Assembly (NCBI RefSeq): GCF_003263785.1
Contig: NZ_JYJK01000084.1
Coordinates: forward strand, 79,345 to 143,344
Direction: 5' to 3'
Source: Vibrio variabilis
Lineage (GTDB): Bacteria; Pseudomonadota; Gammaproteobacteria; Enterobacterales; Vibrionaceae
Length of the DNA: 64,000 nt
Made by a program: the position numbers and the translations under genes. Positions within the stretch are counted from its first letter, which is position 1; each line of letters opens with the position of its first letter. Shown here piece after piece: positions 1-9,503 of this stretch. Below the pieces are notes generated by a model. The model searched no databases and had not been told where the DNA came from. It saw nothing but the letters and a program-made list of their open reading frames with translations.

Positions 1-199
1 CCAGCAAACTTTTACGCTCTTTGTTCATGTCGTAGCTTTGCTTGTGCTTTAGTTGAGCCAGTTTCTTGGTCATCTTGTCAATTTCATCGGTAAAACGCGA
101 AATCATTTCATTGTCACCACGAGCTTTAGCTCCATTTAGCTTGTGCTTGCACTTATCTAGGCGGTTATTCAGTTTCTGGAGTTCTTGTTTCGAGCTCAT
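1..199 (-). CDS. yibL: YibL-like DUF2810 ribosome-associated protein, cut by window edge
   Basis: The ATG reads leftward from base 199 and the frame stays open to the window edge, giving the first 66 residues. They begin MSSKQELQKLNNRLDKCKHK and form a highly charged, Lys/Glu-rich alpha-helical coil, which is how the YibL/DUF2810 family starts. The family's conserved C-terminal half lies outside the window. E. coli YibL co-sediments with ribosomes, but its role is unclear. Identification rests on my memory of the family's N-terminal pattern, so it is probable rather than certain. Confidence 0.6.
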   Translation of the reverse strand, partial: MSSKQELQKLNNRLDKCKHKLNGAKARGDNEMISRFTDEIDKMTKKLAQLKHKQSYDMNKERKSLL

Positions 200-684
200 G
201 GCATGGACCTTTTTATGGTGAATGATGGGGACAAACGCTGGATATTCAGAGTCTAACTTATCCGCAGCCAATCTGCATAACTGACATCAGCGCGCACGAT
301 CCCGTATCTTGGTCGCGCATCATAAAGTTTACGATTCAAGAATGCCAGAGTTGAACGCAGAAATTTCTCAAACCGTTGAAATAGTAAAAAGCAAACGGTT
401 GCAATCACAAAAACCTTTCTATAGAATCCGCTCACCCCGAATTGGGGACTTACTGTCAGGCATTTTGTATAAGCTTCAAATATGGTGAAGCGTTTCTACA
501 GAGCACCAATAATGCTCCGCTATAAAATGACTCGAATCCACATCTGCTCTTATGCCAAATAAGTCTGATCAGTGAGTGTTATTTATACACACGCACTTAA
601 TATCTGAGACAAGTGCGATCACTTAGATTTATTACTACCTATTTAATACGGACATTGCTAGGTAACACATGAAAGAGCTGTATC
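200..684. other. intergenic region between yibL-like gene and nupC
   Basis: About 485 bases with no convincing gene. It lies between two divergent genes, so it should carry both promoters. A short arm pair AAGTG/CACTT around 614-627 is visible, but its spacing does not fit CRP. A 60-codon minus-strand frame at 253-435 has no family resemblance and no ribosome binding site, and was not accepted. Confidence 0.4.
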
Positions 685-1903
685 ATGTCACTACTTATGA
701 GCATTGTCGGAATCATCGCACTGCTATCGGTTGGTTTTCTTTTCTCTGAAAACCGTCAAGCCATCAATAAACGTACTGTCCTACTTGCCCTCACTGCACA
801 AATTGGCTTTGGTGCCTTCGTTATGTTTGTCCCTCTGGGTGAGCAAATTTTGCAAGGCATGTCGAATGGCGTCAATCACGTTATTTCCTACGCTAATGAA
901 GGTCTAGCGTTCGCTTTTGGTGGCTTAGGTAAGTTCGAAATGGGTTTCATTTTCGTTATCAACGTACTTTGCGTCATCATCTTTATTTCGGCACTTATTT
1001 CTGCACTGTACTACCTCAACATCATGCAAACGCTGATCAACGTCATTGGTGGTGTACTAACCAAGCTACTTGGCACCTCTAAAGCAGAATCACTGAGCGC
1101 CACCGCAAACATTTTTGTTGGCCCTATCGAAGCGCCATCTATGATTCGCCCACTGGTCAAGAATATGACTCGTTCGGAGCTGTTCGCAGTGATGACTGGC
1201 GGTCTCGCGAGTGTCGCTGGTGGTACTATGATTGGCTATATCAGCTTAGGTGTGGATCCAAAGTACATTATTACCGCATGTTTTATGACAGCGCCCGCTG
1301 GCCTGCTGTTTGCGAAGCTGCTATGTCCACAAACCGAGGAAGTGACGACTGACAAAGCCATCAAAGTTGACGACAAAGACGCACCAAAATCGCTGCTCGA
1401 TGCGATTACAGAAGGCTCTCTAGTTGGTATGCACCAAGCAGCAACAGTAACCGCCCTCGTCATCTCTTTTGTTGCGTTAGTGGCACTACTTAACGGCATT
1501 ATCTCCGGCTTGGTGGTCTTGCTGGCTTCGAGAACGCGAGCCTTGAACTGATTATCGGTTATATCCTGTCACCGCTGACATTCCTAATGGGAGTGCCGTG
1601 GAGCGAAGCGGTTACCGCGGGTGCGCTTATTGGTAAAAAGATTGCCGTAAACGAATTTGTTGCTTACATGAACTTTGTTGAGATTAGCGAAACCTTGTCA
1701 GCAAAAACTCAAGCTATCATTGCCTTTAGCCTGTGCGGCTTTGCCAACATTGCTCGCTCGCCATGGTGATTGGTGGTATTGGCGCTATGAACCCAGAGCG
1801 TCGTCCCCTACTTGTTGAAATTGGCCCACGTGTACTATTTGGTGCCATTCTAGCGAACTTAATGTCAGGCACTATCGCTGGCCTGCTTATCACTCTGTCT
1901 TAA
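685..1903 (+). CDS. nupC: NupC-family concentrative nucleoside transporter (two frameshifts)
   Basis: Inner-membrane Na+- or H+-coupled nucleoside importer of the CNT family. The rejoined product is about 406 residues, the normal NupC length. Visible family signatures include the SATANIFVGPIEAPSMIRP stretch around residues 135-153 and the GGLASVAGGTMIGYISLG region after it, with hydrophobic segments throughout. Two one-base deletions break the frame: near 1512, where GLGGL-type sequence becomes GLVVL, and near 1752, where the expected Gly-Ser-Leu-Ala reads Ala-Arg-Ser-Pro-stop. With both bases restored, translation runs to the TAA at 1901-1903, and the frame arithmetic agrees. deoD follows 11 bases later with its own AAGGA site, so import is coupled to purine nucleoside phosphorolysis. 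Confidence 0.9.
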
Positions 1904-1914
1904 GGAAAAACGCC

Positions 1915-2625
1915 ATGCCTACTCCACATATTAATGCGAACAAAGGTGACTTTGCGGAAACGATTCTAATGCCAGGTGACCCACTTCGCGCTAAGTTGAT
2001 TGCTGAAACTTACCTAGAAAATCCGCGTTTGGTGAGCGACGTGCGTAACGTCTACGGCTACACCGGCTCTTACCAAGGTAAAGAGATCTCTGTTATGGCT
2101 CACGGTATGGGTGGCCCTTCTGCGACAATTTACTTTCATGAGTTAATGACTGAATTCGGCGTTAAGAACTTCATTCGAATCGGCAGCTGTGGTGCGATTC
2201 ACGACGATGTAAAACTGAAAGATGTGATCGTCGCGATGGGTGCATCGACGGACTCTAAAATCAACCGCATTCGTTTCCGTGATCACGACTACGCCGCGCT
2301 AGCTGACTTCAACATGCTACAAAACTGTGTATCCGTGCTGAGCGAAACCGACATGAACTACCGTGTGGGTCAAGTATTCTCTTCTGATCTGTTCTATCGT
2401 CCAGATTTTGATATGTATGAGCTGATGGCTAAGTACGGTGTACTGGGTGTAGAAATGGAAGTGAACGCGCTTTACTCGTGTGCCGCTGAAAATGGCTGTA
2501 AAGCGATTGCAATGTGTACTGTGACCGATCACATCACCAAAGGTGAGCACCTCACCGCTGACGAACGTCGCACAGAGCTGCACGAAATGATTAACGTGGC
2601 GCTAAAAACCGCGTTGACGCTGTAA
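1915..2625 (+). CDS. deoD: purine nucleoside phosphorylase, DeoD type
   Basis: Cytoplasmic hexameric enzyme that splits purine (deoxy)nucleosides with phosphate into free base and (deoxy)ribose-1-phosphate. The 236-residue length matches the DeoD family. Visible residues are His5, the phosphate-binding GDPLRAK near 21-27, RIGSCG near 88-93, the nucleoside-binding EMEVNALY near 180-187 and catalytic Asp205 in TVTDH. An AAGGA ribosome site sits eight bases before the ATG. It is the second gene after nupC and is closed by a hairpin terminator. Many vibrios carry a second deoD in the deo operon. This copy beside nupC and guanine deaminase looks dedicated to salvage of imported nucleosides. Confidence 0.96.
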   Translation: MPTPHINANKGDFAETILMPGDPLRAKLIAETYLENPRLVSDVRNVYGYTGSYQGKEISVMAHGMGGPSATIYFHELMTEFGVKNFIRIGSCGAIHDDVKLKDVIVAMGASTDSKINRIRFRDHDYAALADFNMLQNCVSVLSETDMNYRVGQVFSSDLFYRPDFDMYELMAKYGVLGVEMEVNALYSCAAENGCKAIAMCTVTDHITKGEHLTADERRTELHEMINVALKTALTL

Positions 2626-2633
2626 CCATTATC

Positions 2634-2659
2634 AAGCCCAGCATTTGACTGGGCTTTTT
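2634..2659 (+). terminator. Rho-independent terminator after deoD
   Basis: AAGCCCAG and CTGGGCTT form an eight-pair stem around a short loop, followed by a run of T. It lies nine bases after the deoD stop and separates the nupC-deoD unit from the guanine deaminase gene. Confidence 0.85.
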
Positions 2660-2726
2660 AATCGTTGATTTTCAAAAGTCACTTTTTGCCGAGTTGGATT
2701 TTAGCCACACGTTTTTAGGAACTGAG

Positions 2727-4072
2727 ATGTCAAATCAAGCCTTTGTTGCCAATCTATATCATGCCCCAGAGAAAGGGTCATTCGACTATATCGAGCAGGC
2801 GTGTATTGAAGTGGACGATTTGGGAATGATTACCCAAGTACTGTCACCCGATCACCCAAACTACGCAACGCTAGTCGAACAACACGAAAATACTCGTAGC
2901 TTAACGCGCCTTGCCGACCATCAATACTTACTGCCGGGACTCGTCGATCTTCATACCCACGCACCGCAGTGGCCTCAAGCAGGCAAAGGACTGGATCTTC
3001 CGCTGCATGATTGGCTAAACCAGTACACTTTTCCGCTAGAGAGCCGCTACAGCGACCTCACATTTGCCGCTCGAATTTACCCTGAGTTAGTCGACACACT
3101 GCTTGCGCATGGCACCACTACCGCCATGTACTTTGCCACCATTGACAGTGCACCATCAGAATACCTCGCGAGCGTGTGTAAAGAGAAAGGACAACGTGCG
3201 CTTGTTGGTAAAATCTCTATGGATGAAAAATCGATGTGTCCGGATTACTACGTTGAATCATCCACGCAGCAGGCGCTCTCTGACGCAGAAGCTTTCATCC
3301 AAAATGTGAATGAAATAGACGCAAAGCAAGGATTGATTTATCCCGTAGTCACACCCCGCTTTGTACCGACATCAACCAAAGCACTACTAGAGGGTTTGAG
3401 CAAACTGGTTTCCCAATATCAGTGCCACGTGCAAACTCATGCCTCAGAAAGCGATTGGGCTCGAGATTTCACAGAGCAGACCTATCAAAAAACGGATGTT
3501 GAGTTGTACAACGAAACAGGACTGCTGACGCGTAAAACGGTACTCGCCCATTCAATCTTTCTCAGTGAAAGTGATAAAGAAACCATCAAAACTGTTGGCG
3601 CTGGCATTGCGCACTGCCCTCTCTCCAACATGTACTTTGCCGATGCCGCATTTCCACTAAGAGAAGCAATCGATAAAGACCTTCATGTCGGTCTAGGCTC
3701 CGATTTATCCGGTGGACCACTGCCTTCTATCTTTCACGCAGCATTAGATGCAGTGAGTCATTCTCGCGTGCGCGAAGCAGGCACGAATACCCATATCATG
3801 GAACAGCGCGGTGAAGCGAGCACGCGCGTGTCATTTGTGGAAGCATTCTGGCTCGCAACTCATGGTGGTGGCCTAACGCTTGATTTACCGGTTGGCGTAT
3901 TCAAGCCGGATACTACTTCGACGCACTTGTGGTTGATAGCAACACCCATGGTAGCCAAGTTCGTATTTATGATGATCTCGATAGCGAGCAAGACATCTTG
4001 GAGAAAATCATTGTGCATACCACCGAACCTGCGATTTCGTCAGTTTGGGTGAATGGCCGAAAAGTGAAGTGA
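2727..4072 (+). CDS. guaD: guanine deaminase (one frameshift near the 3' end)
   Basis: Amidohydrolase-fold zinc enzyme converting guanine to xanthine plus ammonia. The metal site is visible as VDLHTHAPQWPQAGKGLDLPL-like sequence around residues 80-100, then HASESDW, VLAHSIFL and GLGSDLSGG. I chose the ATG at 2727 because AGGA precedes it by six bases; an in-frame TTG at 2694 has no such site. Near 3908 one G is missing: reading on in the shifted frame gives FKPGYYFDALVVDS and about 50 more residues ending at the TGA at 4070-4072. The product is about 448 residues, close to bacterial guanine deaminases. Placement after deoD fits a purine salvage set feeding xanthine. Confidence 0.9.
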
Positions 4073-4115
4073 CGTTAAGGGCAACATTGCTTGCAATGCA
4101 CTGTAATATTGGAAT

Positions 4116-4147
4116 AATTAGCCCGCGCTGAATGCGCGGGCTAATTT
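4116..4147. terminator. strong bidirectional terminator between guaD and ppiC
   Basis: A 13-base perfect inverted repeat, AATTAGCCCGCGC against GCGCGGGCTAATT, with a five-base loop and T-rich flanks. It sits between two convergent genes and can serve both strands. Confidence 0.85.
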
Positions 4148-4187
4148 GTATTTGAACATCTCTGTTGAGCGAGAATACGTGAAGGAC

Positions 4188-4466
4188 TCAAGTTCTATAC
4201 AAAACCTTTACAACATGCCATCCGAATTTCGTCTTCACCAAATGTGGTACAAGCGTTTCGCCAGAGAAGCAGACTTTATCAAATTGAGGTACCATTTGGC
4301 CTTTGCGGAACTCACCTAAATCGCCGCCTTTTTTGCCTGATGGGCAGGTGGAGTACTTTTTCGCAAGTGTTTGGAACTTAGCACCTTTCTTCAGCTGTTT
4401 GATAATATCTTCAGCTTGCTCTTTGTGTTTAACCAAAATGTGAAGTGCTGCCGCAGTTCTCGCCAT
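4188..4466 (-). CDS. ppiC: parvulin-type peptidyl-prolyl isomerase PpiC
   Basis: Small cytoplasmic cis-trans prolyl isomerase of the rotamase/parvulin family. At 92 residues it is the free-standing single-domain form, like E. coli PpiC (93 residues). Family signatures are [15 protein letters not shown] at the start, [18 protein letters not shown] in the middle, and FGWHVVKV at the end. There is no signal peptide. It is transcribed convergently toward guaD and divergently from cheV. Confidence 0.95.
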   Translation of the reverse strand: MARTAAALHILVKHKEQAEDIIKQLKKGAKFQTLAKKYSTCPSGKKGGDLGEFRKGQMVPQFDKVCFSGETLVPHLVKTKFGWHVVKVLYRT

Positions 4467-4559
4467 GGGTTGCCTCGATCTTTATTCGACTATGGGATGA
4501 TAAGTGGCGCTGAGTGTAATTCAAAATGAGATTCAAATCACGTTTACTTTTCACGTAAC

Positions 4560-4586
4560 TAAAGTTTTTCGGGCAACTGCCGCATT
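4560..4586 (+). promoter_or_regulatory. predicted FliA (sigma-28) promoter of cheV
   Basis: The -35 element TAAAGTTT (4560-4567) is a perfect sigma-28 match. It is followed by exactly 11 bases and then GCCGCATT (4579-4586), which keeps the GCCG core of the consensus GCCGATAA. The start codon of cheV lies 58 bases downstream. This matches the known FliA control of chemotaxis genes. The second half of the -10 element is degenerate, so the call is probable. Confidence 0.6.
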
Positions 4587-4644
4587 AACATTTGCTAGGA
4601 AAGTTTATAAAATCAATCTATTGGCGAATAGAGAAAGCAATATA

Positions 4645-5550
4645 ATGAAAGCAACCATCAGTAAGGCAAATCAATCACAGGGCATGTTGTTGTTTACACT
4701 TAACATGCAAAAGCAACGTTTTGCCATCGGTACACTCAAGGTGCGTGAGATCGTTCCTTTCATGCCGACGACACAGATTCCCTACTCACACCAGCACGTG
4801 GTAGGTACGGTGAGTATTCGCGGCCTAACCGTCCCCGTTATTGATATGGCTGCGGCTATCGGCTTTCGTCCTATTGCGCCAGAAGAGTACAACAGCACCT
4901 ATCTGGTCGTTACAGACTGCCTGCGCACTGTCGTCGCCTTCATGGTGCGAGAGATAGACAAAATCATCGAGTGTGATTGGAAATCGATTGAGCCTGCACC
5001 GGAGAGCAGCGGCAAAAATGTGTTTGTCACTGGCGTAACACGTTTTAATGACCAAATCGTCCAATTGCTGGATGTCGAGTTGTTGCTATCGAAAATTTAT
5101 CCGCAATACGCTGATACCAAAATTCCTATGCTCACCGATGTGCAGAGGGAGCGAATTAAAGCGCTCAATATCTTGTTGGTGGATGACTCTTCTATTGCCC
5201 GCAAACAGCTTGGTGATGCACTTAACCAAATTAATATTCCGTTCGATATTTGCAAAGACGGCAACAGCGCTCTCACATTTATGCGCAATAAAGCCGAGCA
5301 AAACGATGCCATCGACATTCTTGTGAGCGATATCGAAATGCCAGGCTTAGATGGCTATGAGTTGGCATTTGAAGTACAAAATGACCCTAGCTTGGGACAC
5401 GCCTATCGAATACTGCATACATCGTTATCTAGCGAAATGTGTACCGAACGTGCTCATCAGGTGGGTGCTCATGAAGCATTAGTGAAATTTAATGCAGGTG
5501 AGCTTATTGAAGCAATGTTGCGCGGTGCTGAGCAGCTTACCGCTCACTAA
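4645..5550 (+). CDS. cheV: CheV chemotaxis coupling protein (CheW domain plus receiver)
   Basis: Cytoplasmic coupling protein that joins methyl-accepting chemoreceptors to the CheA kinase and can be phosphorylated to tune adaptation. From the chosen start the protein has 302 residues: a CheW-like domain at about 15-155 (LREIVPFM-type strand, VVGTVSIRGLTVPVIDM) and a receiver domain at about 175-300 with acidic Asp180/181 and the phospho-acceptor Asp229 in LVSDIEMPG. The frame is open further upstream to 4504, but the ATG at 4645 gives the typical N-terminus and lies 58 bases after a FliA-type promoter. Vibrios commonly carry several CheV paralogues; which one this is cannot be told here. Confidence 0.92.
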   Translation: MKATISKANQSQGMLLFTLNMQKQRFAIGTLKVREIVPFMPTTQIPYSHQHVVGTVSIRGLTVPVIDMAAAIGFRPIAPEEYNSTYLVVTDCLRTVVAFMVREIDKIIECDWKSIEPAPESSGKNVFVTGVTRFNDQIVQLLDVELLLSKIYPQYADTKIPMLTDVQRERIKALNILLVDDSSIARKQLGDALNQINIPFDICKDGNSALTFMRNKAEQNDAIDILVSDIEMPGLDGYELAFEVQNDPSLGHAYRILHTSLSSEMCTERAHQVGAHEALVKFNAGELIEAMLRGAEQLTAH

Positions 5551-5575
5551 CTCCCCTTTAATCTCTAATCATAAA

Positions 5576-5600
5576 GCCGCTTCCCATCAAAGAAAGCGGC
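5576..5600. terminator. hairpin between convergent cheV and YSC84-like gene
   Basis: GCCGCTT and AAGCGGC pair across an 11-base loop. The T-tract is weak on both strands, so it may be a weak or Rho-assisted terminator for either gene. Confidence 0.5.
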
Positions 5601-5619
5601 GCAAGCAACCTAGGTTTAA

Positions 5620-6263
5620 CTAGTTCGCGTCGTAATTGTTGTTTGGAGCAAACGAGAAACCCTGACCACCAATCGATGCCTCATACATTAGACCGCCCTT
5701 GGTCATAGTAAACACCGCCATTCCATTGATGTAAGTCGCCTGGCTTTGCTTATCCCCGCTTGTGCACCTGCACCAGTAGAGCCCGCTTGCGCACTCGCGC
5801 CTAGTGTCAGCGCCACAGCAGAAGCTTGCGCACCAAATTCAAAGCTGCCGCTGGTGAATGCGTAATAATCCGCCTTGCTCTCAAAGAAAATAATTTCGCT
5901 GTAAGCTTGGGCTCCAAGTTGCAATCCAATGCTTAGCTGCGCCAATGTTGAATCCCCCACATGCACACCTTGCTTGTAGACTTGCCCTTCACCATAGGAA
6001 CCGCCAATACCAAAGCCACCCTTGCCGACGGTCGGGAATACCGCGTAGCCGTAAGCGTTCTCAAAAAACGGTAAGGTGGCAGGGGCTTGTTTAAACTTAT
6101 TGAGTGTCGCCTCATATTTACTACTTGATTCAGTACTCTCAGAGCTGACTTCTTTACTTGTCTCTTGTGCTTTTACGTCTGAGCCCGTTTCTTCGGCTGC
6201 AAATGCGCTAGGGGAAAGTGCCAAACAGGCAGCAAGAAAATAGGGCGTGGCCTTTACTAACAT
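5620..6263 (-). CDS. YSC84-like (Ysc84 actin-binding/lipid-binding domain) exported protein, one frameshift
   Basis: Begins with a signal peptide (about residues 1-22, ending AFA before AEE), then a low-complexity Ser/Glu/Thr linker to about residue 48. A SYLF/YSC84-type domain follows, with KQAPATLPFFENAYGYAVFPTVGKG-like sequence and a Gly/Ala-rich core (GLQLGAQAYSE, FEFGAQASA). Members of this family bind lipids or sit at the cell envelope; the bacterial role is poorly defined. One G is missing near 5752. Restoring it gives AGDKQSQATYINGMAVFTMT and a tail ending at the TAG at 5620-5622, 214 residues in all. It is convergent with cheV. Confidence 0.82.
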
Positions 6264-6428
6264 TTTGTTTTCCTTGTTTAGGGTCGGTATTACGTCAAAG
6301 CTAAACTGAATTTTTAGACGACATACCTTACGGTTAGTTCAACTCAGCGCCACAAATTGACATCACCCTTTTGCACCCAACAAGAATCAGCTCTACACTA
6401 GTCAATAGCCTGGGAGATTCATAACATA

Positions 6429-7106
6429 ATGAAAACTATGATAAAGAAGCTATTTATCAATATCACCTGCATTCTGCTTGGCGTACCGCTGCTATTGGTG
6501 ATTTTCTTTAAGTTTATTAATCCGCCTATTTGGGGATGGAAGATTGCCCGAACTCTGTCGCCCCCGGAGGGGTATCCCACACAAGTCCATCAGCAATGGG
6601 CGTCACTAGAAACTATCTCACCAAATATGCCTAAAGCAGTCATAGCATCCGAAGACCAACGATTTCCCGATCACCACGGAATCGATGTTGTTGCTCTGTG
6701 GAGTGTCATTTCAAACAGCGGTGCTGATGGTCCGAGTCGTGGGGCAAGTACCATTACTCAGCAAACCGCTAAAAACGTGTTCTTATTTCCGAGTCAAACG
6801 TACATACGAAAGGCCTATGAACTGTATATCGCGCTTTTGTTAGAAGTAATTTGGGGCAAGGCGCGTATTATGGAGGTGTACCTTAATGTCATTGAGTTCG
6901 GCCCTGGGATCTATGGCGTTGAGGCCGCTAGTCAGAAGTTTTTCAAAGTACCGTCGTCTCAATTAACCGCGATTCAGGCAGCACAGCTTGCGGTTGTACT
7001 ACCAAACCCTTATCGAATTCGCCCTACCCCGATGTCTGATTACGTAAACAGACGAACACACTGGGTAGTGACACAAATGAACAACTTAGGGCAGCTTACG
7101 CTCTAA
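6429..7106 (+). CDS. mtgA: monofunctional biosynthetic peptidoglycan transglycosylase
   Basis: GT51-family glycosyltransferase that polymerises lipid II into glycan strands at the inner membrane. It has one N-terminal transmembrane helix (about residues 8-30). GT51 motifs follow: the catalytic Glu75 in EDQRFPDHHG, GASTITQQTAKN at 105-116, the RKAYELYIALLLE segment, and YLNVIEFGPGIYGVEAAS. It has no transpeptidase domain, and its 225 residues match MtgA rather than class A PBPs. It stands alone and is divergent from the YSC84-like gene. Confidence 0.93.
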   Translation: MKTMIKKLFINITCILLGVPLLLVIFFKFINPPIWGWKIARTLSPPEGYPTQVHQQWASLETISPNMPKAVIASEDQRFPDHHGIDVVALWSVISNSGADGPSRGASTITQQTAKNVFLFPSQTYIRKAYELYIALLLEVIWGKARIMEVYLNVIEFGPGIYGVEAASQKFFKVPSSQLTAIQAAQLAVVLPNPYRIRPTPMSDYVNRRTHWVVTQMNNLGQLTL

Positions 7107-7181
7107 TGGTTCAATCGCTGACTTGAGCAAAGACCAGCAACGCTTCGTGAAATAGGCGTTCTTTAGTAAACAAGCTCTGTC

Positions 7182-7229
7182 GCATAGAAGTTCTGTAGCA
7201 TAGAAGTTTTGCAGCATAGAAGCTCTATG
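7182..7229. repeat. three tandem copies of a 16-bp unit
   Basis: Three consecutive 16-base units starting GCATAGAAG: the first two are GCATAGAAGTTCTGTA and GCATAGAAGTTTTGCA, and the third is GCATAGAAGCTCTATG. They fill most of the gap between mtgA and the convergent efflux gene. Not a CRISPR, because there are no spacers. Confidence 0.85.
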
Positions 7230-7251
7230 GAATAAAAACGCAGCGAAAAAG

Positions 7252-8469
7252 TTAGTTGTCTACAGGTGTAACGCTGTCTCCAAAACGTCGAACCTGGCTC
7301 ATCAGCAATACGACTGCCATTAATAACGCAGACATAACATAGAAGCGCCCCAATGCCACTTGATTGGTCACCCAGTACTCCACTAAAAATCCACCAAACA
7401 CGCCCGCAATCACCATTTGTATCGATCCTGAAAGCGCCGAAACCGAACCAGCTTGAGTCTTATGTGGCTCAAGTAACAGAGCAATAGAGATTGGAAACGA
7501 CAGTCCTTGGGCAATCGTCAGCACAGTGAATGCGAGGAGTAGATTGAACACTGTCATCTCTACCATTAGCAGCCAAAGTCCCGCCATTGCTGACAATACA
7601 ATCGCTAGGAATAAAATCCAGCTGTTTGAAAAGTAACGGTTTAATATATTGAGCGAGACACTACCCATCATTAAGCCGGCCGATGGGATGATCATAATCG
7701 ATCCATATTCTGCTGCGGTCAGCCCCAGTTCGTGCTGCATTAGAAACGGAAACAAGCTAAGCGATACCACAGCAGTAAGGTAACTGATCCAATTATAGCT
7801 CGCACTTCCAATAACTTGAGGGTTTACAATCAATTTGGCGTACGTCTGCATGACCTGTTTAGGTTTAAAGGCACGTGGGGCATAGGGCAAGGTTTCTGGC
7901 AGGATAAACCAGCCCAAAGTAAAGATTGCCACCAAGTACACCAGCACAAAGACAAATACCGCTTCCCAGTCCAAATGAAATGCAATCCAACCGCCAAACA
8001 CTGGGGCAATAATCGGCATCACCGACGCCGTTACCGAGATGTAAGACAAAGCTTTGGTGAGCTGCTTACCGTCATAACTATCACGCAGCACACTCCGCCC
8101 AAGCACCGAAGCACTTCCTGCACCTAAGCCTTGCAATAGCCTGCCAAATTCAAGTACGGCAAAGTGATCACTAAATACGATACACAGCAAGGTACCCAGC
8201 AAATAAACACCTTGTCCCAAGATGAAGACTGGGCGTCGACCGATAGCATCTGACAAAGGCCCGTAGAAGAGTTGTGACAGACCAAATCCAACCAAAAACA
8301 AAGTCACTAGCATTTGAACGTCGGCATGACCAACCGCAAGTGACTCACTAATTAGAGGCAGTGAAGGCAGGTAAATACTTACGCCAACTTGACCCGTTGC
8401 GATGATCATCATCGCGAGCAACATTGGCGTTTTATTGAATGATTTTGGCTTTGTTTTATTCATACACAC
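7252..8469 (-). CDS. Bcr/CflA (EmrD-like) multidrug MFS efflux transporter
   Basis: Proton-driven inner-membrane drug exporter of the DHA1 12-helix MFS group. It has 405 residues with about 12 hydrophobic segments. The family's motif A appears between helices 2 and 3 as GPLSDAIGRRPVFILGQ, and the Bcr/CflA-like LLQGLGAGSASVLGRSVLRD stretch follows helix 4. An alternative ATG two codons in (8463) is possible. It is transcribed divergently from a LysR regulator with an 84-base gap, which suggests the regulator controls it. Substrates cannot be inferred. Confidence 0.88.
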   Translation of the reverse strand: MCMNKTKPKSFNKTPMLLAMMIIATGQVGVSIYLPSLPLISESLAVGHADVQMLVTLFLVGFGLSQLFYGPLSDAIGRRPVFILGQGVYLLGTLLCIVFSDHFAVLEFGRLLQGLGAGSASVLGRSVLRDSYDGKQLTKALSYISVTASVMPIIAPVFGGWIAFHLDWEAVFVFVLVYLVAIFTLGWFILPETLPYAPRAFKPKQVMQTYAKLIVNPQVIGSASYNWISYLTAVVSLSLFPFLMQHELGLTAAEYGSIMIIPSAGLMMGSVSLNILNRYFSNSWILFLAIVLSAMAGLWLLMVEMTVFNLLLAFTVLTIAQGLSFPISIALLLEPHKTQAGSVSALSGSIQMVIAGVFGGFLVEYWVTNQVALGRFYVMSALLMAVVLLMSQVRRFGDSVTPVDN

Positions 8470-8553
8470 ATTCTATATTGCGTATGAATCATTGATAATA
8501 CACCATAAAGGAAACAGAATGCGTCCCGTTAGGAAATAATTAAGAGGCTGAAT

Positions 8554-9444
8554 ATGGACTGGATATCGTGTATCAACACTTACATTCGAGTGGTCGAAGA
8601 GGGAAGTTTCAACGGCGCAGCTCGCCGCCTCAACACCACCAGCTCAGCCATCAGCAAACGCGTCCATTGGCTTGAAGAACGCATTGGCGTGCAACTACTC
8701 AAGCGCACGACTCGCTCAGTGACACAAACCGAAGCGGGTGCCCTTTTCTATCAACGTGCCAAAGACTCGCTTGACCGGTTTCAGTCCATTATCGACGAAA
8801 CTCGCTCCGTCAATGAGACCCCTGCGGGACTGCTAAAAATCGGTGCCACCATTGCCGTTGGGTCGAAATTCCTAGTTCAGTATCTCAACGATTTCCTCAT
8901 CCAATATCCCGACATTCGCATCCAGCTCACCACGACAGTTCCCGGCGCGATGCCCGACAGCAACTTGGATGTGTTTATCAGCCGTGAGCTCGACACGCTG
9001 AATGCTCTGAGCATTAAACAAACCCCACTGTTTGAGCAGAGAATTGGTTTTTATGCCGCCCCTTCTTACATTGCTAAGTTTGGTGAGCCACAAACGGTTG
9101 AATCACTCAAGCAGCACAATATTTTGATTTGGGGAGAGCGCCCTCAACGAGAATACAAAATTTCCAAAAATCAGCGCATCATGCTTTCTGGAAACTTTGC
9201 GACCACCAATCCCGAGGCGCTGTTTTACGCAGCCAAAAGCGGCATGGGCGTGCTGATTAGCAATGACATCATGATCAAAGAAGATGTCAAAACTGGTGCC
9301 TTGATTCGCATACTGCCAGAGATCCAAGCCATGGACTCCACAGTCTACGCCTACTACCCAAAACTCGACTACGACCACACGCGTACCAAGCTATTTCTTG
9401 ATTACATAAAAATGCGTCTCGCACAGTCGAACGAGGAGTCGTAA
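8554..9444 (+). CDS. LysR-family transcriptional regulator
   Basis: Dual-domain DNA-binding regulator of 296 residues. The N-terminal winged helix-turn-helix (residues about 1-60) reads as YIRVVEEGSFNGAARRLNTTSSAISKRVHWLEERIGVQLLKRTTR-type sequence. A periplasmic-binding-like effector domain follows from about residue 90. It starts 84 bases from the divergent MFS pump gene, the usual geometry for a LysR protein that regulates its neighbour and itself. The effector is unknown. Confidence 0.92.
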   Translation: MDWISCINTYIRVVEEGSFNGAARRLNTTSSAISKRVHWLEERIGVQLLKRTTRSVTQTEAGALFYQRAKDSLDRFQSIIDETRSVNETPAGLLKIGATIAVGSKFLVQYLNDFLIQYPDIRIQLTTTVPGAMPDSNLDVFISRELDTLNALSIKQTPLFEQRIGFYAAPSYIAKFGEPQTVESLKQHNILIWGERPQREYKISKNQRIMLSGNFATTNPEALFYAAKSGMGVLISNDIMIKEDVKTGALIRILPEIQAMDSTVYAYYPKLDYDHTRTKLFLDYIKMRLAQSNEES

Positions 9445-9503
9445 TCCATTCCGTCAAAACAGGTTTTAAAGCGTCCCACGCCGCTGCATTGCACTAAAAT
9501 CAG

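Noticed and set aside
253..435. 60-codon minus-strand frame
   Set aside because: No ribosome site, no family pattern, and lies in a promoter-bearing gap.
600..640. CRP site before nupC
   Set aside because: The AAGTG/CACTT arms are too close together and the TGTGA half-sites are absent.
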